DNA of 64,000 nucleotides from contig JAJPYB010000007.1 in assembly GCA_021205185.1 (NCBI GenBank), positions 62,001 to 126,000 on the forward strand, read 5' to 3'. The notes beneath the pieces are model-generated. The model made no database searches. It was given only the letters and a program-made list of their open reading frames with translations, and was not told where the DNA came from. Position 1 is the first letter of the stretch. Each line of letters opens with the position of its first letter. The DNA comes from Ruminococcus sp. Its GTDB lineage: Bacteria > Bacillota > Clostridia > Oscillospirales > Ruminococcaceae. A program made the position numbers and the translations under genes. Positions 56,413 through 64,000 of the stretch are shown here, in pieces.

Positions 56413-59172
56413 ATGAAACGCGCACTATTAAAGGATACTTTTTTAGAAATAAAAAATTCGTTCGGGCGGTTTATGTCGATTTTGGTAATTGTAATGCTCG
56501 GCTGCGGCTTTTTCGCAGGTCTTAAAGCTACAATGCCTGATATGATTGATACGGCTGCGGAATATTTTGAGGAAAATAACCTTGCCGACTTGACTCTTAA
56601 ATCCTCTTACGGAGTAAAGTATGAGGATATAGAAGCGCTCAAGGAGCTTGACGACGTCAAAGGCGTTATGGCGGGATATTCCAAGGACGTTTACTATTCT
56701 TACGAGGGGAACAACCTTGTCCTGAAAGTAATTTCATATAATGACAATCCCAGCGTTTCTGACAAAAATGTTTTGAACAAGCTTGTGGTTTCAGAGGGCC
56801 GTCTTCCCGAAAACAGCGGCGAGTGCGTGGTTGAGCAAAAGCTAAGCTCGCCCGATACGTTTGAGGTTGGAGAAACTATTACGCTTTCAGAGCCTGACGA
56901 ATCAAAGTCACTTTCTGAAAGCCTAAAAACGGACGAGTATGAAATTGTCGGAATTGTAAGCTCGCCGATGTATATAGGCTATGAAAGGGATAAAACTACC
57001 GTCGGCAGCGGTACCGTCGACAGCAACATTTTTATTCTTGAGGACGATTTCGTTTCCGACTATTATACAGAGGTTTATCTGACGATTGAGGGCGCAGATG
57101 AGTACGAGCCGTTTTCCGACGAGTATAAAAGCTACGTTGAGGAAAAGTCGGAAGCTATAACTGAAACCTTTGAGCAAAGCGTAAACGAGCGGTATTCCGC
57201 ACTCTTAGCAGACGCCGAGGCGGATATTGAAAGCGCTGAAAGCGAAGCGGAGGAGTACGAAGCGCTGTTGAATTCCGACTATGATACTTTGGTTCAGACA
57301 GTAGATAATTTACAAGCTCAGCTATCTGTTCTTGACAGCGATTCTGCTGAATATAGTGCGGTAAGCGAAGCGCTTGGAAAAGCGTCAACTCTTTTGGAAG
57401 CGATAAGAAGCAACGATGAAACTGTGCTGTCTGAAATGGGGAACGAGCTTGTTACAGCTCAGCTTCAGATTGCGTCGGCGAAGCAGGAGCTTTCTGAAAT
57501 GACGGAGCCTGTTGTCGCTTCTTATGATAGATTTGACAGCTCTGACTATTCGTCATATTCGTCGGACAGCGAAAGGGTAGACAACGTCTCAAAGGTGTTC
57601 CCTGTATTCTTCATAATTGTAGCGGCGCTTGTCTGCCTTACTACAATGACAAGAATGGTGGATGAAAAGCGAGTTGAAATAGGAACCTATAAGGCGCTTG
57701 GCTACAGCGGTTTCAGAATTGCCGAAAAGTATTTGATTTACGCTTTTTGCGCAACCATTTTGGGCTGCACAATAGGAATGGCGATAGGCTTTCAGCTGTT
57801 CCCGAAGATAATTTTCAACGCATACAAAATGCTCTACAATATACCGAAAATCAATACGCCGTTTAAGTGGAGCTACTATATTTCATGTACTCTTTGTGCT
57901 TTAGCGGTAACGCTCACAACGGTTATAGTTTCAATAAAAAACGAGCTTCGACAGGAGCCCAGTCAGATAATGCGACCGAAGTCGCCGCCTGCAGGAAAGA
58001 GAGTTATACTTGAAAAAATTCCTGTTATCTGGAACAAGATAAGCTTTTTGTCAAAGGTAACGGTCAGAAATCTGCTTCGCTACAAGAAGCGGTTCCTGAT
58101 GTCGGTTGTTGGCGTGGCAGGCTGTACTGCGCTTATTATCGCAGGCTTTGGACTTAAATATTCTATTTCCTCGATTGCCGACAAGCAGTACGGCGAGGTA
58201 TTTTTGTACGACGCCACGGCGTCTGTAAATACCGATGCCCTGACAGACGAAGAGGAAATCGAAAGCGCAATAGGCGAGTATTCTGAGGTTAGCTCTTCCT
58301 GTCTACAGTCGATGGAAAGCTTAGACGTATACGCAAACGACAATCATCAGAGCGCTTATGTAACCGTTCCACAGAATACGGAAGCTTTTGAAAGTCTGGT
58401 AGCGTTAAATTCAGTGGATAACGGTGAAACCTTAAGCCTTTCGGACGGCGAGATTTTGATTACTAATAAGCTTTCTCAGCTTTTAGGCGTTGAAGCAGGA
58501 GATAAAATTACAATAGTGTCGGGACTTGACGAGGTAAGTGTTACAGTTACAGGAATAGTCGAAAACTACGCTATGCACTACATATATATGTCGCCGTCTA
58601 CTTATGAAAGGGAATTTGGCGAGAGCGTTGAATATAACTCCGTTTGCTTAACTCTTAACGATGGCACGGACAAGGACGACTTTTCAGCGGCACTTATCGC
58701 TTCAGGCGACTTTTTAGGAATAAGCTATACGGAAGAATCGGGCGAGAGCTTTACCGACAGTATGGATAGCCTTGATATTATTATCTGGGTTCTGATTATA
58801 TGCGCCGGTGCGCTTGCAATCGTCGTGCTCTATAATCTTGCAAACATAAACATCACCGAGAGAGTACGGGAAATTGCAACCATTAAGGTTTTAGGTTTTT
58901 ACGACGGCGAGGTGGCGACGTACATCTACCGTGAAAATGTAATTTCCTGTATTCTGGGAATTTTACTAGGATTTGTTATGGGCGTATTTTTGCACAAATT
59001 CGTTGTAAGCACCGCTGAGGTCGACCTTGTAATGTTTAACCGGGAGCTTGTCTGGTGGGCTTACGCCCTTGGAGCTTTGCTCACAATTTTGTTTGCGGTA
59101 GCGGTAAACTTTGTTTTGTACTTTAAGCTTAGCAAGATAAAAATGGTGGAATCGCTCAAGTCGGTTGAATAA
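56413..59172 (+). CDS. FtsX-like ABC transporter permease (two FtsX domains)
   Basis: A 919-residue permease. A first membrane helix at about 18-38 is followed by a large extracytoplasmic region with an acidic coiled coil (about 255-375), then three helices at about 393-500 (first FtsX domain: FFIIVAALVCLTTMTRMVDEKRVEIGTYKALGYSG). A further helix near 558-578, a second extracytoplasmic domain and a second FtsX domain (LVIICAGALAIVVLYNLANINITERVREIATIKVLGFYDGEV) complete it. Proteins of this MacB/LolCE class couple ATP use to work outside the membrane, such as peptide or lipoprotein release. The matching ATPase is two genes downstream, beyond ychF. Confidence 0.9.
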   Translation: MKRALLKDTFLEIKNSFGRFMSILVIVMLGCGFFAGLKATMPDMIDTAAEYFEENNLADLTLKSSYGVKYEDIEALKELDDVKGVMAGYSKDVYYSYEGNNLVLKVISYNDNPSVSDKNVLNKLVVSEGRLPENSGECVVEQKLSSPDTFEVGETITLSEPDESKSLSESLKTDEYEIVGIVSSPMYIGYERDKTTVGSGTVDSNIFILEDDFVSDYYTEVYLTIEGADEYEPFSDEYKSYVEEKSEAITETFEQSVNERYSALLADAEADIESAESEAEEYEALLNSDYDTLVQTVDNLQAQLSVLDSDSAEYSAVSEALGKASTLLEAIRSNDETVLSEMGNELVTAQLQIASAKQELSEMTEPVVASYDRFDSSDYSSYSSDSERVDNVSKVFPVFFIIVAALVCLTTMTRMVDEKRVEIGTYKALGYSGFRIAEKYLIYAFCATILGCTIGMAIGFQLFPKIIFNAYKMLYNIPKINTPFKWSYYISCTLCALAVTLTTVIVSIKNELRQEPSQIMRPKSPPAGKRVILEKIPVIWNKISFLSKVTVRNLLRYKKRFLMSVVGVAGCTALIIAGFGLKYSISSIADKQYGEVFLYDATASVNTDALTDEEEIESAIGEYSEVSSSCLQSMESLDVYANDNHQSAYVTVPQNTEAFESLVALNSVDNGETLSLSDGEILITNKLSQLLGVEAGDKITIVSGLDEVSVTVTGIVENYAMHYIYMSPSTYEREFGESVEYNSVCLTLNDGTDKDDFSAALIASGDFLGISYTEESGESFTDSMDSLDIIIWVLIICAGALAIVVLYNLANINITERVREIATIKVLGFYDGEVATYIYRENVISCILGILLGFVMGVFLHKFVVSTAEVDLVMFNRELVWWAYALGALLTILFAVAVNFVLYFKLSKIKMVESLKSVE

Positions 59173-59190
59173 TTTCCGGAGGTTTATAAT

Positions 59191-59238
59191 ATGAACGAGA
59201 ACAATGATAATTATGAGGATAAGGAGATCAAAGAATGA
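59191..59238 (+). CDS. 15-residue leader ORF coupled to ychF
   Basis: ATG at 59191 follows CCGGAGG by 8 bases and encodes MNENNDNYEDKEIKE. Its TGA overlaps the ychF ATG in ATGA, so ribosomes ending here can restart on ychF. The ychF gene also has its own AAGGAG inside this ORF. The strong ribosome binding site and precise coupling suggest it is translated; the peptide itself, mostly Asn, Asp, Glu and Lys, has no recognisable role. Confidence 0.5.
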   Translation: MNENNDNYEDKEIKE

Positions 59239-60329
59239 AACTAGGTATGGTAGGACTACCAAATGTTGGAAAATCAACCCTATTTAACGCACTTACAAAC
59301 GCAGGAGCTGAGTCGGCTAACTATCCGTTTTGTACGATAGAGCCGAATGTCGGAATAGTTTCTGTTCCCGACGAACGACTTGATAAGCTTGCTGAAATGT
59401 ACAACCCAAAGAAGTTTACGCCTGCAACGCTTGAATTTGTCGACATTGCCGGACTTGTAAAGGGAGCTTCCAAGGGCGAGGGACTTGGAAACAAGTTTTT
59501 GTCAAATATCAGAGAGGTTGACGCAATAGTTCACGTTGTAAGATGCTTTGAGGACGATAATATCGCTCACGTTGATGGAAGCATAGACCCGAAGCGTGAT
59601 ATTGAAACTATAGAGCTTGAGCTTATTTTCTCAGATCTTGAAATGCTGGACAGACGAATTGACAGGACTAAAAAGGCTATGAAGGGCGACAAGTCGCTGT
59701 CCGCCGTTTGCGACTTTTTAGAAAGGCTGAAGGCACACCTTGAGGAAGGTAAGCCTGCAAGAAGCTTTGATATGAACGAGGACGAACAGGAGTGGATAAA
59801 GGAAACGCCGCTTTTGTCGCTGAAGCCTGTTATCTATGCCGCAAATATGTCCGAGGACGATTTTATAAACAACATTGAAACAAACGAAAACTACCTGACA
59901 GTTAAGGAGATCGCTCAAAGCACAGGCTCGGCGGTGCTTCCTATTTGCGCTCAGATAGAAGCTGAAATTGCCGATATGGACGAGGAAGACAAGGCGATGT
60001 TCCTCTCAGAGCTTGGACTTGAAATTTCAGGACTTAACAGAATTATAAAGGAAGGCTATGCGCTGTTAGGACTTATTTCATTTTTGACAGCCGGCGAGCC
60101 AGAGGTCAGAGCCTGGACGATAACGAAGGGAACTAAGGCTCCGCAAGCGGCAGGAAAAATTCACACGGATTTTGAAAAGGGATTTATCCGAGCTGAGGTT
60201 GTTTCATTTGACGATTTAATGGAATGCAAAACAATGGCTCATGCAAAGGAGCTGGGACTTGTAAGGCTTGAAGGAAAGGATTACGTTATGCAGGACGGTG
60301 ATATAGTCCTGTTCAGATTTAACGTTTAG
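59235..60329 (+). CDS. ychF: YchF family ATPase
   Basis: A 364-residue Obg-related P-loop protein. P-loop GLPNVGKSTLFNALT at about 7-21, G3-like DIAGLVKGASKGEGLGNKFL near 72-91, and NMSE near 198 in place of the GTPase NKxD, which explains ATP preference. The C-terminal TGS domain is present (RAWTITKGTKAPQAAGKIHTDFEKGFIRAEV). YchF binds ribosomes and is linked to stress responses. It is unusual that it lies between the permease and the ATPase of one ABC system. Confidence 0.96.
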   Translation: MKLGMVGLPNVGKSTLFNALTNAGAESANYPFCTIEPNVGIVSVPDERLDKLAEMYNPKKFTPATLEFVDIAGLVKGASKGEGLGNKFLSNIREVDAIVHVVRCFEDDNIAHVDGSIDPKRDIETIELELIFSDLEMLDRRIDRTKKAMKGDKSLSAVCDFLERLKAHLEEGKPARSFDMNEDEQEWIKETPLLSLKPVIYAANMSEDDFINNIETNENYLTVKEIAQSTGSAVLPICAQIEAEIADMDEEDKAMFLSELGLEISGLNRIIKEGYALLGLISFLTAGEPEVRAWTITKGTKAPQAAGKIHTDFEKGFIRAEVVSFDDLMECKTMAHAKELGLVRLEGKDYVMQDGDIVLFRFNV

Positions 60330-60350
60330 AGCTTACCTGGAGGAAGAGTA

Positions 60351-61052
60351 ATGGCTTTTGTCGAACTTAAGGACGTTTACAAAACCTATAAAATGGGCGA
60401 CGTTGAAATACACGCTTCAGACGGTGTCAGCTTTGAGGTCGAAAAGGGCGAGTTTGCTGTAATTGTCGGAGCGTCTGGCGCCGGAAAGACAACCGTGCTT
60501 AATATGCTCGGCGGAATGGACACCTCAAATGGCGGAGAAATTTTTGTAGACGGTGAGGATATTGCAAAATACAAAAAGAAGGAATTGATTTCCTATAGGA
60601 GAAATGACGTCGGCTTTGTCTTTCAGTTCTACAATCTCATAAACAACCTTACCGCGAAGGAGAACGTCGAGCTTGCAACACAGATTTGCAAGAACGTCAG
60701 AGATAGCGAAGAGGTGTTGAAAGAGGTGGGGCTTGAAGAGAGAATGAATAACTTCCCGGCACAGCTTTCTGGCGGCGAGCAGCAAAGAGTTTCTATTGCC
60801 CGTGCGCTTGCAAAAAATCCGAAGCTGCTATTGTGCGACGAGCCGACAGGCGCTCTTGATTACAACACGGGAAAAACAATTCTGAAGCTTTTACAGGACA
60901 CCTGCCGAAATATGGGAATGACAGTAATAGTTATCACTCACAACTCAGCTATCGCTCCAATGGCGGACAGGGTAATCGCTCTCAAAAATGCAAAGGTGAG
61001 CAAGGTTACGCTTAATGAAAATCCGACCGATGTAAGTGAGATTGAGTGGTAG
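60351..61052 (+). CDS. ABC transporter ATP-binding protein (MacB/LolD type)
   Basis: A 233-residue ATPase. Walker [10 protein letters not shown] (about 40-48), Q-loop [21 protein letters not shown], signature [16 protein letters not shown] (about 139-154), Walker [13 protein letters not shown] and switch His in [19 protein letters not shown] and FQFYNLI are marks of the MacB/LolD class, which pair with FtsX-like permeases; the likely partner is the 919-residue permease two genes upstream. Confidence 0.93.
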   Translation: MAFVELKDVYKTYKMGDVEIHASDGVSFEVEKGEFAVIVGASGAGKTTVLNMLGGMDTSNGGEIFVDGEDIAKYKKKELISYRRNDVGFVFQFYNLINNLTAKENVELATQICKNVRDSEEVLKEVGLEERMNNFPAQLSGGEQQRVSIARALAKNPKLLLCDEPTGALDYNTGKTILKLLQDTCRNMGMTVIVITHNSAIAPMADRVIALKNAKVSKVTLNENPTDVSEIEW

Positions 61053-61083
61053 CGTGTAACTATAAACTACAAAGGAGCTTTAA

Positions 61084-61722
61084 ATGACGAGAAAGGAACG
61101 GGGAGCGGAGGCGGTCAGGCTTTTGAAAGAAAAATATCCCGACGCCAGATGCTCGCTTGAATATAAGCTGCCTCACGAGCTTTTGATTGCAACACGGCTT
61201 TCAGCGCAATGCACAGACAAGAGAGTCAATATTGTAACGAAAGCCCTGTTTGAAAGGTTTCGCTCGATTGACGACTTTGCCGACGCTGAAATAAGCGAAA
61301 TTGAGGAGATTATAAAGCCCTGCGGACTTTATAAAACAAAGGCTAAAAGCATAAAGGAGATGTGCATTCAGCTTCGGGAGGAGTATAATTACACGCTTCC
61401 TGATACAATAGAGGAGCTTACAAAGCTCAGCGGAGTAGGGCGCAAAACCGCAAATTTAATTGTCGGCGATATTTATAATAAACCGGCAATCGTTACCGAT
61501 ACGCATTGTATAAGGATTTGCGGAAGATTAGGTCTTACAAAAAACACAGAGCCTAAAAAGGTTGAAGACGACCTCAGAAGGGTTATCGAGCCTTATGAAG
61601 GAAACGCCTTTTGTCACCGACTTGTTTTGTTTGGAAGAGATACCTGCAAGGCAAGGGGAGAAAGGTGCGATATATGTGAGCTGAGCCATATTTGCAAATA
61701 TTTCAAGAGTACAAAAAAATAG
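61084..61722 (+). CDS. nth: Endonuclease III
   Basis: A 212-residue DNA glycosylase/AP lyase for oxidised pyrimidines. The helix-hairpin-helix LSGVGRKTANLIVGD carries the catalytic Lys (near 120) and IVTDTHCIRICGRLGL the Asp (near 138). The 4Fe-4S cluster pattern C-x6-C-x2-C-x5-C is complete at the C-terminus (CKARGERCDICELSHIC). It may be co-transcribed with the ABC genes before it. Confidence 0.96.
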   Translation: MTRKERGAEAVRLLKEKYPDARCSLEYKLPHELLIATRLSAQCTDKRVNIVTKALFERFRSIDDFADAEISEIEEIIKPCGLYKTKAKSIKEMCIQLREEYNYTLPDTIEELTKLSGVGRKTANLIVGDIYNKPAIVTDTHCIRICGRLGLTKNTEPKKVEDDLRRVIEPYEGNAFCHRLVLFGRDTCKARGERCDICELSHICKYFKSTKK

Positions 61723-61730
61723 ATAAAATT

Positions 61731-61760
61731 AAGTCCTTCGAGAATAGCTCGGAGGACTTT
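61731..61760. terminator. Terminator between nth and clpC
   Basis: AAGTCCTTCGAG and CTCGGAGGACTT form an 11-12 bp stem (one mismatch). T-runs are modest on both sides; it serves convergent genes. Confidence 0.75.
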
Positions 61761-61765
61761 GATGT

Positions 61766-64000
61766 TTATATAGCGCTTTCTTTAAGTGCCTTTTCGACGG
61801 CAACCGTTTTAAATTCATCGCCTGTTACAGTAAGCTTTATTTCAGACGACCCGCCCTTTATTATTTCATCGCCTACAATCGGTTTGATGTCGTTTGAAAT
61901 TATTTTAATAATCTCTCTTGCTTCGCCGCTTTTTCTTTGTGACGCTTTTTCTACAATCCGAGGAATTACTCTGCTTGAAAGATTAAGAGTTATCCCATTG
62001 CTATTACAGCTATTTGAAAGGGCGAGCAGATTAGCTTCTGCAATTTTATAAAGCGACTGTCTGTCGAGCGGCTTGAAATATACGCATTCGTCAATTCTGT
62101 TTAAAAGCTCGGTAGAGAAAAATTCCCTGACGCTTTTGTTCATTCGCTCACGCTCAAGCTTACTTTCGTCCGATTGATTAAACCCGACGGAAGAGGATTG
62201 GCAAGCGGCTCCTAAATTGGTAGTCATAATGATAAGTGTATTTTTAAACGACACTCGCTTGCCCTTTGAGTCGCTTAAAAAGCCGGTATCCAGGACTTGA
62301 AGCAAAAGATTATAAATGTCCTTGTGCGCCTTTTCAATTTCGTCAAACAAAAGAACGCAATACGGCTTTTTGCGAACCTTCTCGGTCAGCTCTCCTGCGT
62401 TTTCGTAGCCGACGTAGCCTGCCGGCGAGCCTATAAGCCTTGAAATGGTATGCTGCTGAGAAAATTCGCTCATATCAAATCTTATAAGAGAGCCTTTACC
62501 GAAAATTTCCTCGGAAATAAGACTCGCTAAATGCGTTTTGCCAACGCCGCTTCTTCCCATAAAAACGAATGCGCCGATAGGACCCGATCCTTCGTCCAAG
62601 TCAATGCGGCTTCGCTTTATCGCTTTAATCAGTGCATCAACTACATCGTTTTGTCCAAAAATTTTCTCTTTTATTTTTCCGTCGTTTATACAAAGCTCAC
62701 CCATTTCGCTTTTTGAAATTCTACTCGCCGGAACGCCTAAGCTTTCGCTGATATGCTGCCTTATATGCTCGGCGCTCAAAGCAGGAGTGCCGGTATTGGT
62801 TTTGTCTGAAATAAGAGAAAGGTACTTATCCCTTGAAATTTCGCCTGACACATAGCTGTTAAATGCGTCGTACATATTATTGTCGCTCGTGTCGCTGTTT
62901 TCAAGCCGTAGCTTTGAGCAGGCTTCGTCGATTAAGTCTATCGCTTTGTCTGGAAAATACCTGTCGGTAATGTAGCGCTTTGAAAGTCTTATCGCTTCCG
63001 TAATTGCGCTGTCAAGTATTTTTACTCCGTGAAATTTTTCGTATTCAGGCTTTATGCCGTTTAAAATCAGTCTTGTTTGCGCTTCGTCAGGCTCGTTTAC
63101 AAATACCTTTTGAAATCTTCTTTCCAATGCCGCGTCCTTTTCAATACAGCTTCTGTATTCCTCATAGGTTGTAGCGCCGATAAGCTGTAACGATCCTCTT
63201 GCAAGCTCTGGTTTTAATATGCTTGCAGCGTCAATAGCTCCCTCAGCAGCGCCCGTTCCCATAATAGAGTGTATTTCGTCAATGAACAGTATTATATTTT
63301 TGTCGCCCGACGCTTCCGCTAAGCATTCCTTAAGCCGCTCCTCAAAGTCGCCCCGATATTTAGCTCCCGCAAGAATAAGACTTAAATCAAGTGCAAAAAT
63401 TCTTTTTCCAATAAGCGGTGAGGGAGCTGATTTCTCGTAAATTCTTTTAGCAAGCCCTTCGACAATCGCTGATTTTCCAACCCCCGCCTCGCCGATAAGG
63501 CAGGGGTTATTTTTGTTTCGCCGTAGGAGAATTTGCGAAATTCTCGCCATTTGCTCGTCACGCTCAAAGCAGGTATCAAGCGTTTTAACATTCTTTTCGT
63601 CTGTAAGCTCTTTGGAATACTTTTCGAGAGCCTTGTACTTTTTGGTCTTTACGGTAACCGACTTTAAATCTCCGTTACCGACGTTTGCGCAGTCGCAGTA
63701 AAGGCTCGAAATTGATACGTCCTGACTTCGCAGAGCGTCCATTGCCGCCGAGCCTTCAAGCCGTAAAAGCATCATCAGAATATGCTCGGTACCGGCTTTA
63801 GAAAGTCCTAAATTTTTAGCAAGCGTTACGCTGCCTGAAATTATTCTTCTGGCGTTTTGTGAAAAGCTCTTGTCGCTAAGAGCTATCTCCCGACCCGAAT
63901 CAGAAAAATCGTCAAGATAACGCGTCAAATCACTCTTTTTGACGCCCTGTCGCTTTAAAAGATATGTTCCGACGGAATTTTCAATTTCAAAAAACGACAG
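61766..64000 (-). CDS. clpC: ClpC/ClpA-type AAA+ unfoldase (5' end outside window)
   Basis: The frame stays open to the window edge, so the N-terminus is cut; at least 744 residues are present. The second Clp N repeat is seen (FSQNARRIISGSVTLAKNLGLSKAGTEHILMML) and the end of the first lies at the edge. AAA domain 1: Walker A GEAGVGKSAI, Walker B IILFIDEIHSI. A short middle region follows, then AAA domain 2: GRSGVGKTHL and LLFDEIEKAHKD. VGF in SSSVGFNQ is the ClpP-binding loop, so it feeds ClpP. MecA in this window is a likely adaptor. The N-domain sequence diverges from standard ClpC, so it may be a second paralogue. Confidence 0.92.
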   Translation of the reverse strand: MSFFEIENSVGTYLLKRQGVKKSDLTRYLDDFSDSGREIALSDKSFSQNARRIISGSVTLAKNLGLSKAGTEHILMMLLRLEGSAAMDALRSQDVSISSLYCDCANVGNGDLKSVTVKTKKYKALEKYSKELTDEKNVKTLDTCFERDEQMARISQILLRRNKNNPCLIGEAGVGKSAIVEGLAKRIYEKSAPSPLIGKRIFALDLSLILAGAKYRGDFEERLKECLAEASGDKNIILFIDEIHSIMGTGAAEGAIDAASILKPELARGSLQLIGATTYEEYRSCIEKDAALERRFQKVFVNEPDEAQTRLILNGIKPEYEKFHGVKILDSAITEAIRLSKRYITDRYFPDKAIDLIDEACSKLRLENSDTSDNNMYDAFNSYVSGEISRDKYLSLISDKTNTGTPALSAEHIRQHISESLGVPASRISKSEMGELCINDGKIKEKIFGQNDVVDALIKAIKRSRIDLDEGSGPIGAFVFMGRSGVGKTHLASLISEEIFGKGSLIRFDMSEFSQQHTISRLIGSPAGYVGYENAGELTEKVRKKPYCVLLFDEIEKAHKDIYNLLLQVLDTGFLSDSKGKRVSFKNTLIIMTTNLGAACQSSSVGFNQSDESKLERERMNKSVREFFSTELLNRIDECVYFKPLDRQSLYKIAEANLLALSNSCNSNGITLNLSSRVIPRIVEKASQRKSGEAREIIKIISNDIKPIVGDEIIKGGSSEIKLTVTGDEFKTVAVEKALKESAI

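Overview
The window reads as chromosome of a low-to-moderate GC, spore-forming Gram-positive gut Clostridium, most likely a Ruminococcus-type member of the Oscillospiraceae. This is inference from content. There is a type I dockerin, a GH5 cellulase, FIVAR and BspA-type surface modules, a sortase-type NPxTG anchor, Firmicutes-type L27 with the Prp protease, a T-box, SpoVT and both dipicolinate synthase subunits. TTG and GTG starts are frequent and always sit behind good ribosome binding sites. No rRNA, tRNA, CRISPR array, IS element or prophage was recognised.

Layout. 0-2.6 kb: end of pyrE, a GtrA protein, a CDF metal exporter and a duplicated heavy-metal permease. 2.7-5.6 kb: a TrpX/Y/Z-type ABC importer. 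5.7-9.1 kb: three envelope proteins, the last sortase-anchored. 9.1-11.1 kb (minus): threonine deaminase with a T-box leader, then ridA. 11.1-15.2 kb (minus): trmK, nif3-like, rqcH and mpg as an overlapping operon, plus a DUF1858 protein. 15.3-16.2 kb: smpB and tmRNA. 16.2-21.3 kb: a GH5 cellulase and a multi-FIVAR dockerin protein behind a structured, poly-G-containing control region. 21.4-23.8 kb: repeats, an AAA/DUF4143 ATPase and a toxin-antitoxin pair. 23.9-26.8 kb: rplU-prp-rpmA, obg and mrnC. 26.8-27.8 kb (minus): spoVT and a helical protein. 28-30.3 kb: Wzz, tyrosine kinase and phosphatase of exopolysaccharide control. 30.4-33.8 kb (minus): a sugar-sensor-like GGDEF protein, a Fic protein, a candidate small RNA and DUF1292. 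33.9-34.6 kb: a promoter-to-terminator unit with no normal gene. 34.6-37.6 kb: a foldase-like lipoprotein and an AI-2E exporter. 37.8-47 kb: pcrA, the aroF-aroB-aroC shikimate genes with an SH3 lipoprotein among them, DUF4364, a flavin reductase and an L,D-transpeptidase. 47.1-50.9 kb: spoVFA/B, a uridine-kinase-like protein, rpe and mecA. 51-64 kb: an SGNH hydrolase, ABC-F, an aminotransferase, trpS, a split FtsX-type ABC exporter around ychF, nth and clpC (cut by the window end).

How parts connect. IlvA makes reactive enamines that RidA removes. SmpB, tmRNA and RqcH are the two ribosome-rescue tagging routes and lie within 5 kb. Prp matures L27. MecA is an adaptor for ClpC. SpoVT and dipicolinate synthase point to sporulation.

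The most unusual things are: (1) a run of nine G placed inside the -35/-10 spacer of the probable cellulase promoter, an arrangement expected to be phase-variable; (2) the 33.98-34.60 kb unit, with tandem 66-68 bp repeats each holding an ATG-Lys-stop minigene; (3) an unassigned, terminator-bounded structured RNA at 33.2-33.4 kb that could be 6S RNA.
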